The position numbers and the translations under genes are program-made. This document shows, piece by piece, positions 1 through 12,180 of a stretch of 64,000 nt of DNA. The stretch lies in assembly GCA_024195265.1 (NCBI GenBank), contig JAJLRJ010000009.1:7413997-7477996 (forward strand). The letters run 5' to 3'. Within the stretch, counting starts at the first letter, position 1. Every line of letters begins with the position of its first letter. The notes under the pieces were generated by a model, which saw only the letters and a program-made list of their open reading frames with translations, did no database searches and was not told the origin of the DNA. This stretch comes from Dendrophyllia cribrosa (Eukaryota > Cnidaria > Anthozoa > Scleractinia > Dendrophylliidae).

Positions 1-107
1 CGTAAATACAACTGGGACCCAGACCCTACGCTTCTTGGTAAATGTACTCCTCAGTCCTCTCCTTACGCGTGTTGAAATGCCTCGCACTTGTAGCGATTGT
101 AGAGAAG

Positions 108-830
108 ATGGAGTGTTTTCTCTCTACCTACAAACCACCGCCAAGCAAAAAGGCGAAGGCAGAAAGCGAAGCGGAAAAAAGTAAAAGGTACGAAAATGAA
201 AAACGCAAAAGAGGGTTTAATCCTTCATCGAAATTAAGTTTTGCCTGGCTAGAGTATCACGTCATCAACAACGAAAATACAGGAAATACGATCATTCCAG
301 TTCGCAGGTCAATGATGATCTTAGAGATAAATGCCCATCTGTTCTTGCTTTGATCGATCTACTGCTGTCACTACCTGCAAGTTCAGCAGAAGCAGAGAGA
401 GGGTTCTCCCTGATGAAAATCATCAAAACTGTCTGGAGAAGCAGAATTACAGATGAGTGTTTCAGATCTCACACTGATGATCATCAAACTTGACTGTCTA
501 GAGGTGAAGGACTTTGAACTCCAACCTGCAATTGATGTTTGGTTGCGAAAGAAGAGAATGCCATACTTTAATGACAAGAGGTCTAGGTCTAGGAGAGAGG
601 AAGAGGATGGACCTGAAGTAATTCCTGATGATCAAGATACACCTGATGAAGCAAAGTTAGTACAGGCAACTGTTCCTGGTCCATCTAATGATGCCAAAGA
701 TGATGAAATTGATGCTGCAGCTGATGATGGGGATCTATCTGACTATTATACTGACGATGAGTTGGAGAATGATGATAAGTTGAGAGACCAAGAAGAGGAC
801 GCATACAAGTTGCTGGCATTGATGTTTTAA
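108..830 (+). pseudogene. hAT-transposase-derived gene remnant (internally deleted, frameshifted)
   Basis: The first block from the ATG at 108 reads MECFLSTYKPPPSKK followed by a basic stretch and FNPSSKLSFAWLEY, resembling the N-terminus of ZNF862/C17orf113-like proteins that descend from hAT transposases. At about 305 the reading jumps to a second block with LLLSLPASSAEAERGFSLMK, the hallmark of the C-terminal hAT dimerisation region. The whole catalytic middle is missing. A further frame change near 450 leads into DLTLMIIKLDCLEVKDF, then a very acidic tail ending in LLALMF with TAA at 828-830. The family assignment is from recalled motifs. The deletion plus frameshift point to a dead copy, although a spliced mini-gene with an acceptor at about 305 (TTCGCAG) cannot be excluded. 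Confidence 0.55.
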
Positions 831-1982
831 TGACAATGTTAACTGAGTAATACAAAACAAACGCAGTTACTTTTGCAATTCAGGCTCTTTCTTTTCATAT
901 TGTAAGGGCAAAGTGGATAATAAATTAAGTGACGTAATAGAGCCTGAGAAGGAAAATGAGCTGGGCTACAAAGTTGTGTTTCGGGCTAGTAGATTTCAAA
1001 GATCACTAGCCCGGTGGCTAGTGACTCAGCTGACCAGATGTCGAACCCTGACTGTGCAGCTACACTGTATTTTGGTCTTGCCATGGCATTCGATAACCGA
1101 TAAATTAAATTGAACCCAAGAAAAAATTGCTTAAATACACAAGCAGAAGTAAACTGTGATGTGACACAGGAATTCTCTCGAGACTTCCTTCGGGTTATGG
1201 CAAACTTTAAAAAAACGCAGCGGTTTTACGGGATGACAAGGAAGAAAAATCAACCAAAACTGCAACGAGGTGTGCCACAGACATCCTGTGTAATGATGGA
1301 TATTGTACATTGGAAACATCAGTTTTTCAAATTTAAAAGTGTCATTGTCTTTCCGAAAATTTAACTAAAAATTATAACTGAAAACAATAAAAATACACCG
1401 ACACCTACCTCCAACTGCTGTGGGACTTAACAGCACTGTGAAAGTAATAAAAGATAATTTAATATCCAGAGTAAACATTAAGAACATTTAAGGGCCCTGT
1501 GCTCACTTAAATAGAGACAAATTAATAAAATGTGTTATTTTTTATTAGATTTTATTTACAAACAAAAATGCTTACGTGTGGATGGGGAACATTTGATGCA
1601 TTTTTGGGGTAAAAACACCGTTTTCAAATCCGGATTAGTGTGAATCTGGGACTTAGGGTAAAACTGATACCCTTATAGATAAAAGTCTAGCTAAATGGTG
1701 TTTCCTAATACGGGGCCTGTTTACATGGAGGGAGGTCTCCTGGCACTAGGACCAGTAAAGATGACAGATCATTCTAATGTAATATGTTTTCTGTTTCCGT
1801 TTACATGCAAAGGATTGTACATGGACCTATGGCTAGGATCTTCCTAGCTGACAAAAGATTGTACATGTAGCTACATGAACATGCATGTAAACAGCCTATC
1901 CTAGGATGATCCTAGCTCTAGGGCCATAGTCATGTTGAAAAACAATACGGTGACAACTAAGCAATCAACAAAAGGCTGGTAA
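831..1982. other. No gene seen; AT-rich intergenic sequence
   Basis: Only short open frames without recognisable motifs occur here. Near 982-1032 a CTAGTGATC/GGCTAGTGAC partial inverted repeat is visible. From about 1710 to 1915 there are scattered GTTTACATG and CATGTAAAC words of the sort found at ends of miniature transposons, but I could not define element boundaries. Confidence 0.4.
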
Positions 1983-2384
1983 TTCTGTAGGTCCTTAGCA
2001 TGCAAAACTGTTGATGATAATTCTGGAGGCTACAACATTCAGAGCCACTTTTGTTTGATAGATACAGGTCTCAAAGTAAAGAGTCAGCAGGAGATTAGTG
2101 ACCTGTCAATTGACATCAATTCTAACAACTCAGTTAGCAGTGCTCAAACTGATCAGAATATAGCTGAAAGTTTCCAAGAAGTGTAATGTGAGCTTAACCT
2201 TGATGATAACCAGCCTCCCTCAAAAATAGAGCTAAAGAAAACTAAAGTAAGCTTGCGCATGCAGCAGCCTCTCAAAAGAAATTGCACTGGAAAGATAAAT
2301 GTGTTGAAGCCACTGAAGTGCTCATTGGCTCTTCACTTGGCCACCACTCCGACATCCAAACCACTACTGCATTTCTGCATGTAA
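1983..2384 (+). pseudogene. Decayed open frame, 134 codons with one internal stop; unrecognised
   Basis: One frame runs from 1983 to the TAA at 2382-2384 with a single internal TAA at 2184-2186. The composition looks protein-like (polar, for example QEISDLSIDINSNNS and, after the stop, CELNLDDNQPPSKIELKK) rather than random AT-rich translation. GTTTACATG-type words lie on both sides, so it may be the remains of the coding part of a DNA transposon. I do not recognise a family. Confidence 0.25.
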
Positions 2385-4280
<1,896 letters not shown>

Positions 4281-4657
4281 CCGTCGGCCGACTGTCGACC
4301 GTCACTATCGGCCGAGTATCGGTCGACATATCGGTCGACGTATCGGCCGATACTCGGTCGACATACGGTCGAGTGTCGGTCGACAAGTCGGTCGACAAGT
4401 CGGTCGCGTATCGGCCGATATGTCGACCGATATTCGTTCGACATGTTGACCGGTGTATCGGCCGACATATCGACCGAGCGTTGGTCGGCCGATACTCGAT
4501 CGATATGTCGACCGACATGTCGAACGATGCGCGGTCAACACTTGGCCAGTATGTCGGTCGACACTCGGTCGATACCTCAACGTTATGTCGGCGGCATATC
4601 GGTTGACTGTTGCTGGTATATCGGTCGACTGTCGGTGGCATATCGGTCGACTGTCAG
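4281..4657. repeat. CpG-rich degenerate minisatellite, core ATATCGGTCGAC (about 12 bp)
   Basis: About 30 diverged repeats of a 12-bp core containing the palindromic word GTCGAC, with both orientations of TCGGTCGA interleaved. Because 12 is a multiple of three and the core has no stop in most frames, several overlapping open frames of 70-120 codons (SVDISTDM / YRPIYRPS type) appear on both strands. I regard these as by-products. The CpG density is high against an AT-rich background. Confidence 0.85.
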
Positions 4658-4794
4658 TATTGTGTTTTGTTAAACGTCTTCGTTTGCTGAAATGTCACTT
4701 TTCATGCTATTGTACGTATCGGGGGTTCCTCCTCATATACAGGGAACTGAAATAGTTAATCATTACAAATAGTAAAGGAGTATGGGCAAAAAAG

Positions 4795-7735
4795 GAACAG
4801 TGGGCAGAGGAACAGTGGGCACAGAGGAGCAGTACGTGGGCACAGAGAAACGGTGGGCACAGACGAACAGTGGGCACAGAGGTACAGTGGGCAGAGGTAC
4901 AGTGGGCACAGAGGTACAGTGGGCAGAGGTACAGTGGGCACAGAGGTACAGTGGGCACAGAGGTACAGTGGGCACAGAGGAACAGTCGGCACAGAGGAAC
5001 ACTGGTCACAGAGGAACGGTGGGCACAGAGGAACGGTGGGCACAGAGGAACAGTGGGCACAGAGGTACAGTGGGCACAGAGGAACAGTCGGCACAGAGGA
5101 ACACTGGTCACAGAGGAACGGTGGGCACAGAGGAACGGTGGGCACAGAGGAACAGTGGGCACACAGGAATGGTGGGTACAGAGGAACAGTGGGCACAGAG
5201 GAACAGTGAGCACAGAGAAACAGTGGGCACAGAGGAACAGTGGGCACAGAGGTACAGTGGGCACAGAGGAAAAGTGGGCACAGGAACACTGGGCACAGAA
5301 GAACAGTGGGCACAGAGGAACGGTGGGCACAGAGGAACAGTGGGCACGGAGGAACACTGGCCACAGAGGAACAGTGGGCACAGAGGAACAGTGGGCACAG
5401 AGGTACAGTGGGCACAGAGGAAAAGTGGGCACAGAGGAACACTGGGCACAGAGGAACGGTGGGCACAGAGGAACAGTGGGCAAAGAGGAACGGTGGGCAC
5501 AGAGGAACAGTGGGCACAGAGGAACAGTGAGCACAGAGGAACAGTGAGCACAGAGGAACAGTGGGCATAGAGGAACAGTGGGCAGAGGAAAAGTGGGCAC
5601 AGAGGAACAGTACGTGGGCACAGAGAAACGGTGGGCACAGAGGAACAGTGGGCACAGAGGTACAGTGGGCACAGAGGTATAGTGGGCACAGAGGTACAGT
5701 GGGCACAGAGGAACAGTCGGCACAGAGGAACACTGGGCACAGAGGAACGGTGGGCATAGAGGAACGGTGGGCACAGAGGAACAGTGGGCACAGAGGAACG
5801 GTGGGCATAAAAGGAACAGTGGGCACAGAGGAACAGTGAGCACAGAGGAACGGTGGGCACAGAGGAACAGTGGGCACAGAGGTACAGTGGGCACAGTGGG
5901 AAAGTGGGCACAGAGGAACACTGGGCACAGAGGAACAGTGGGCACAGAGGAACGGTGGACACAGAGGAAGAGTGGGCACAGAGGAACGGTGGGCACAGAG
6001 GAACAGTGAGCACAGAGGAACAGTGGGCACAGAGGAACAGTGGGCACAGAGGAATGGTGGGAACAGAGGAACAGTGGGCACAGAGGAACTTTGGGCACAG
6101 AGGAACAGTGGGCACAGAGGGACAGTGGGCACAGAGGAACAGTGGGCACAAAGGAACAGTGGGCACAGAGGAGCAGTGGACACAGAGGAACACTGGGCAC
6201 AGAGGAACTTTGGGCACAGAGGTATGGTGGGAACAGAGGAACAGTGGGCACAGGGGAACTTTGGGCACAGAGGAACAGTGGGCACAGAGGGACAGTGGGC
6301 ACAGAGGAACAGTGGGCACAAAGGAACAGTGGGCAAAGAGGAACGGTGGGCACAGAAGAACAGTGCGCACAGAGGAACAGTGAACACAGAGGAACAGTGG
6401 GCATAGAGGAACAGTGGGCAGAGGAAAAGTGGGCACAGAGGAACAGTACGTGGCACAGAGAAACGGTGGGCACAGAGGAACAGTTGGCACAGAGGTACAG
6501 TGGGCACAGAGGTACAGTGGGCACAGAGGAACAGTCGGCACAGAGGAACACTGGGCACAGAGGAACGGTGGGCACAGAGGAACGGTGGGCACAGAGGAAC
6601 AGTGGGCACAGAGGAACGGTGGGCACAGAGGAACAGTGGGCACAGAGGAACAGTGAGCATAGAGGAACGGTGGGCACAGAGGAACAGTGGGCACAGAGGT
6701 ACAGTGGACACAGTGGGAAAGTGGGCACAGAGGAACAGTGGACACAGAGGAACAGTGGGCATAGAGGAACGGTGGGCACAGAGGAAGAGTGGGCACAGAG
6801 GAACGGTGGGCACAGAGGAACAGTGAGCAGAGAGGAACAGTGGGCACAGAGGAACGGTGGGCACAGAGGAACAGTGGGCACAGAGGAACGGTGGGCACAG
6901 AGGAACAGTGGGCACAGAGGAACAGTGAGCACAGAGGAACGGTGGGCACAGAGGAACAGTGGGCACAGAGGTACAGTGGACACAGTGGGAAAGTGGGCAC
7001 AGAGGAACAGTGGACACAGAGGAACAGTGGGCATAGAGGAACGGTGGGCACAGAGGAAGAGTGGGCACAGAGGAACGGTGGGCACAGAGGAACAGTGAGC
7101 AGAGAGGAACAGTGGGCACAGAGGAACAGTGGGCACAGAAGAATGGTGGGAACAGAAGAACAGTGGGCACAGAGGAACTTTGGGTACAGAGGAACAGTGG
7201 GCACAGAGGGACAGTGGGCACAGAGGAACAGTGGGCACAAAGGAACAGTGGGCACAGAGGAGCAGTGGACACAGAGGAACACTGGGCACAAAGGAACTTT
7301 GGGCACAGAGGAACTTTGGGCACAGAGCAATGGTGGGAACAGAGGAGCAGTGGGCACAGAGGAACGTTGGGCACAGAGGAACAGTGGGCACATAGGGACA
7401 GTGGGCACAGAGGAACAGTGGGCAGAAAGGAACAGTGGGCACGGAGGAACAGTGGGCACGGAGGAACTGTGGGAACATAGGAACAGTGGGCACAGAGGAA
7501 CACTGGGTATAGAGGAACAGTGGGCACAGAGGAACAGTGGGCACAGAGGAACGGTGGGCATAGAGGAACAGTGGGAACAGAGGAACAGTGGGCACAGAGG
7601 AACAGTGGGAACAGAGGAACTTTGGGCACAGAGGAACAGTGGGAACAGAGGAACAGTGGGAGCAGAGGAACAGTGGGCACAGAGGAACGATGGGCACAGA
7701 GGAATGGTGGGCACAGAGGAACAGTGGACACAGAG
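4795..7735. repeat. 17-bp minisatellite (GGAACAGTGGGCACAGA), about 2.9 kb, with higher-order structure
   Basis: Roughly 170 tandem copies of a 17-bp unit with a few recurrent variants (TACAGT, AACGGT, AACACT, AACTTT). A marker variant containing CAGTACGTGG occurs at about 4830, 5608 and 6445, giving a higher-order period near 0.78-0.84 kb. A second marker (ACAGTGGACACAGTGGG) recurs at 6701 and 6973, 272 bp or 16 units apart. The unit lacks stops in every minus-strand frame, so all three minus frames stay open for 930-996 codons with a VPLCPLFLCAHCS pattern. Plus frames read GTVGTEEQWAQRNSGHR every 17 residues. There is no signal of a genuine protein apart from that open state. Confidence 0.95.
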
Positions 7736-7737
7736 GA

Positions 7738-7896
7738 TAACGAATATATTGACGACGATTACAATGATGACGACAACATGGAAGACGAAATCATCTATGA
7801 CGACAATATGAAAGACGAATACATCGATGGCGTCAACATGAAAGACGAATACATTGATGAAGCCAACATGTAGGACGACCAATTTGATTGTGGCAA
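7738..7896 (+). repeat. 30-bp tandem repeat encoding acidic NMKDEYID units, abutting the 17-bp satellite
   Basis: About four 30-bp units (AAYATGAAAGACGAATACAT core) follow directly on the end of the 17-bp satellite. In the plus frame continuous with the last satellite units it reads TEDNEYIDDDYNDDDNM followed by NMKDEYIDGV / NMKDEYIDEA and a TAG at 7871. The result is a hypothetical satellite-plus-acidic-tail open frame from about 7520. I cannot tell whether it is expressed. Confidence 0.7.
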
Positions 7897-8044
7897 CGTT
7901 GATGAGCAAAAAAGGTCGGTTATAACCTCTGTTGATTTATGTCATCTTTTATTTCTTCAATTACTGGCTCAACCCTTTTCTGCGTGGGTACTCCCTTTTG
8001 TATTGAGGCATAAATGTGCCAGACGTCACTTGGATGGTAAATTT

Positions 8045-8232
8045 AACAAACAGATTCCATTTTGTCGTGCGTCTGTTCTGTTATATATCACAGATGACGT
8101 CAAAATGTGGTAAGAACAAAAAGGTGGCCAACGAGGCAAGTTGGCCACTGATGTTCTCACCACATGTTGATGTCTTTTGTGATCTATATATAACTGAACA
8201 GACGCACGGCAAAATGAAATCTATTTGTTTTA
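8045..8232. mobile_element. Fold-back miniature transposon, about 188 bp
   Basis: The left arm (AACAAACAGATTCCATTTTG, then GTGCGTCTGTTCTG and an ATATATCACAGATGACGTC stretch) is repeated in inverted order in the right arm up to ATCTATTTGTTTT. The arms are about 70 bp with a loop of about 35 bp. It is non-coding and typical of cnidarian MITEs. A related GTGCGTCTGT word lies near 8505. Confidence 0.75.
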
Positions 8233-9071
8233 TACAATAACAAGGAAGACAAATTAGCCTCGTAGCACTCGACTGTGGTCATGACTGTCGATGATCTTTT
8301 TTTCTAATTTCGGTATTTTCCACGTCAACAAAACTACTTTTCGCTTCCGTTTCGTGTTTTTAATTGTCAAAAGCTTCTAGCTGCTAAACATTTTTTCGAT
8401 ACCTTCACTTTCCCTCGCCGGAATAATCTCGTCCCCATTTTCAAAACTATCCACCATGTTGGACGAAACAGAGAAAACAAATTCTGCATGACGTCGACTG
8501 TGCGTCTGTACTCTAATAGATCATAGGGATCATAGGTAATGGACAATCAAACTGCGCGTAGAATTCAGTGTATTGTATAAAACCATGCAGACTGACTGCA
8601 AGTCTGGCACTTCAGCAGTCAGATTACTACCAAGGCCATGCAAAAGACTCGTTTTTCTCGTTGAAATATTGGCCAATAAATCCGACTTTGTCTTACAAGG
8701 TTGTCTTTCTCTATTTTTGAGCGAGTCGGAGCGTTATTTTGAAACTATCGCTTTCGCGAGTTACAAATTGCCAAAATTAAAACACAAAAACAAAATGGCA
8801 GTGATTTTGAGAGTTTTTACTTCGTTTTCATCAGTTTCAAGAGCACTAAATTTCGCCTTTAGTGAGCATGCCAAAATATTGACCTCTCAGACGAGACATT
8901 TGCTCCGGGCGTACGCGTCACCAAAATGAAGTCCGTTGTATGTCATTAATTATATATGTCTGCGCTATTGCTCTGCTTTTGGATTTCTATTGTTTTGGCT
9001 TTTGTTTTAGTTTTAAGAACGGTATATATAACTAATGTATGGGGTTATACGGAAATTTTCCGTTTCACTAC
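8233..9071. other. No gene supported
   Basis: A 118-codon open frame at 8573-8929 (+) has no recognisable domain, and its composition matches random AT-rich sequence. Nothing else was identified. Confidence 0.35.
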
Positions 9072-9073
9072 TA

Positions 9074-9330
9074 CAGCCGAACCTCTTTACAACGGCCACC
9101 TTCGGACAGACTTTTCTGGCCGTTGTAGAGAGGTGGCCGTTATGGGGAGGTCATCAGTTAGAGGATTTGAATGAGCTAATGAGAAGTTGGGACAAGAAAA
9201 ACTGGCCATTGTAGAGAGATGGTCGTTATGGGAGAGGTCATCAGTTAGAGGATTTGAGTGAGTTAATGAGAAGTTGGGACAAGAAAAACTGGCCGTTGTA
9301 GAGAGGTGTCCGTTAGTAGAGGTTCTACTG
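9074..9330. mobile_element. Tc1/mariner (pogo-like) MITE, TIR of CAGNNGAACCTCT type, TA duplication
   Basis: It starts CAGCCGAACCTCT after a TA and ends AGAGGTTCTACTG before a TA, a typical CAGTNGAACC terminal inverted repeat with TA target duplication. The interior contains a direct duplication of about 90 bp (GGCCGTTGTAGAGAGGTGG...GGGACAAGAAAAACTGG occurs twice). Three relatives are at 38025-38186, 44826-45421 and 60354-60541. Confidence 0.75.
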
Positions 9331-9332
9331 TA

Positions 9333-9854
9333 TCCAACTTGTTTATGTAACCTTGAAGCGCGGGGTTTCCTTGACAGCCGTGATTTCTGCTTTCCTTCTG
9401 ATTTCCCTCGTTCTCACCGCTAGGCCATACACTGACAGACGAACAAGCAAACGTAAACATGATGCCGACCAAGGAAAGCCAAAATGCAGCCAGTCGAAGC
9501 CTCGTGCGTCTGAAAAGTGCAAAATTACGGAGAGTTTTTCGCTAGAACCAAAGCAAAATTCCCACTAAAATGTTTATTTGATTGCAGTCTTTCCAAAAAC
9601 GAGTGTGGATGTTGACATTGCGCCTGTTAAAATCAAAGTGCCCTCTTGGCTATCTCCTGTAAGTTTTTCCCCATCAAACAAAACACGTTATTATATTCAT
9701 TTTACAGAAATAAAAAACGTGCCGAGTGCATTGTTGAGTTATATAAGCACGGGAATTTTTAAGAACACGAGAGAATTGCAGAAAGTTAAAGTTAACGAGA
9801 TCGGATGATCCTGCATTGGTGTTGACGACGCCATAAAAAGGTGGTTTTATAAGT
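9333..9854. other. No gene seen
   Basis: Short frames at 9353-9568 and 9578-9808 (+) start in plausible contexts but have no recognisable motif or splice context. I make no call. Confidence 0.35.
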
Positions 9855-11900
9855 TATGTGAAATCGATAAGAGCGCACGAAGGTCGACAAAAGGAAGTGG
9901 TAATTGTTTCGAGTATACAGGAGTTCACACACGAACGCGCGGTAGTTGATGCGAGCGTGCGATATTCATGGGCAGTGCAATAGCCTGACCAATGAAGTTT
10001 GACGAGAAGGCTAGAAAGTCTACGACAGCGTTCCAAGGTAGACAGGAGGGCATGGCAGTTTACAAGAGCCTACGAGGGCCGATGAGAGCGCGGAAGAGTT
10101 GATGAGAACGTACAAAGGTTGACGAGTGGGCATATTTGAATGATGGGAGCACATGATTACTGATGAAATCGTATGAACTGACTGACAAAAGCCGCCAAGA
10201 GTCGAGTTGGCGTACAAAGTTGCAAGAGCACATAGGAGTTTCTAATAGCTAGTGTGTGCGTATCAACGAGAGCGCCGATGAGTGCACGAAAAAAACATGT
10301 GTATGAAAATTGAATACAACGCACGAGGATTGGTGAGGATTGGGTACGAGAGTTGATGAAGGCATACTACGGTTGAAGAGAGCACATACGATTGATGTGA
10401 GCGTTTGAAAGGCATGATAAATTACGAGAACTTGAAGAGACAAACGTGAAGTGAGAATTAAAAAGAGCGCATGCGAATTTAAGGGACAGCGTATGATGGT
10501 TGGCGAGAGTACTTGAATACTTATGAAAGCGCACTGGGGTTGACGAGTGTGGAAAATAGTCAACGAGAGTGTACAAGAGATGACTAGTTCTAGAGTGCAC
10601 GAGGGTTGACGAAAAAGTAATGGATTGACGAGAGCCGGCATACATGTAGGATCGTACCAAAGTTAACGAGAGCGAATTAAAAATTACGAGAGCCCATGAT
10701 AGTTGATGACAGTGTCCGAAGGTTGATGAGAGCGAATCAGTGAGAGATGGTGAAAGCGCATTACAGTTGATGACAGTGTAAAAGGATTGACGAGAGCGAA
10801 TAAGAGATGACGAAACGCACGATAGTTAACGACAGTGTAAGAAGGTTGATGAGAACGAATGAGAACGAGAGCGCGTGATAGTTGACAACAATATCCGAAT
10901 GTTGATGACAGCGAATGAAAGACGAGAGAGCATGATAGTTGACGACAATGTCCGAAGGTTGATGAAAGCAATGAGAAACGAAAGCGCATGATAGTTGACG
11001 ACAGTGTCCGAAGGTGCATGAGAGTTGACGAGAGTGAATAAAAAATGACGAGTGTGAATTATAGTTGACTCCAGCGAACGAAGGTTGACTGACAAGTCTT
11101 AAAGTAGAGGACGGCGTACGAATGTTTACGAAATCGCGTAAGAGATGACAAAAGCATAAGAAAATTGCCTTTAACTCGCAAGAGTTGACAAAATCTTAAG
11201 AAATTCGCGAGAGGGGATGAGAGTTGACGATAGAATATGACAATTGCCGAGAGGGAATAAGAAATAATGACAGTGCATGATAGCTAACGACTGTGTAAAA
11301 CTCAAGTGCAGAAATGAGAGACAGCGGAAGGAAAGCTTGATAGTCCACATCATCGTGCGAGGTTTAAGAAAAAGCGAATGATAAATAATGAGAGCGAACG
11401 AATGTTGATGAGAACGCCTGAGATTCAAAAACAGTTAAAAAGGGTTAAAGAAAGCGCATGACGAGGAAGGAAGCGAACGAATCTTCGCTAAATGTAGAAG
11501 ATTAACAGTAACGATAAAGACGGATGGATGAAAGCGCACGAGATTTCATAATATTGCATAGGAGCACTTGTGAAGTAATAAGAGTACAGCGCTTGACGAG
11601 AGCGAATGCTACGTCATGAGAGTTGTCAAGAACTTGCTGGGGTTTACGATAGCGCAATTAAGTTCTGATTAGAGGGCACTCGGATAAGGTTTACAGGTGA
11701 CGAAAGTTGATTAACAAGCACAAAAGTTTGTGGAGTAACGCACGAATGTTGCTATAGATAAGAGCGCTTAACGTTGTTGGTATAAGGAAGAGTTGATAAT
11801 CAAGAGCACACGAGAGTGAATGATCCTGTATAAGATACTTTGAACAATGGACGAGAGCGCAATTGAGATTTAATGACAGGGCAGTAAGTTTATATGGGTG
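9855..11900. repeat. Ancient degenerate tandem repeat, core GTTGACGAGAGCGCATGA (about 20-25 bp), 2 kb
   Basis: Words of the form GTTGAYGAGAGCG, GCATGATAGTTGACGACA and GTGTCCGAAGGTTGATGA recur throughout with strong divergence. Between 10690 and 11010 a compound unit of roughly 60-75 bp is visible (for example GATAGTTGACGACAGTGTCC). Minus-strand open frames of 65-130 codons (SSTIMRFR / SSALSLIRTH) reflect this repeat and are not genes. The even spread of divergence suggests an old array that is no longer homogenised. Confidence 0.75.
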
Positions 11901-11914
11901 TAAATGATGCATGG

Positions 11915-12180
11915 TTCAACATCAACAAATGTTGAACGATGTTGCAACTTGTTGAATGAGTAGAAAACACATTCAACATTTTAAAACGATTGACTGACGA
12001 TGTTCAACAAGTTGCAACTTGTCAGCTTAACAGAATAGAGCCTGTCATTATTTTTCACAACGTTTAACATATTGGATGGCCTATTTCAACATTCAACTCG
12101 GCATGATAATTAAACTATTCAACATTTGTTAAACAGCAGTCGCAACACCTGCGCGCTGATCAACAAATGTTGAACCCGCG
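11915..12180. mobile_element. MITE with ATCAACAAATGTTGAAC termini
   Basis: ATCAACAAATGTTGAAC occurs at both ends and is itself close to a palindrome. The interior is a series of CAACTTGTTGAA and TTCAACATT words in both orientations, so the element can fold on itself. About 265 bp, non-coding. Confidence 0.65.

Noticed and set aside
4707..7909. Cysteine- and proline-rich open frames of 933-996 codons on the minus strand
   Set aside because: All three frames are open simultaneously because the 17-bp unit has no stop. There is no start context, splice structure or domain, so this is treated as satellite.
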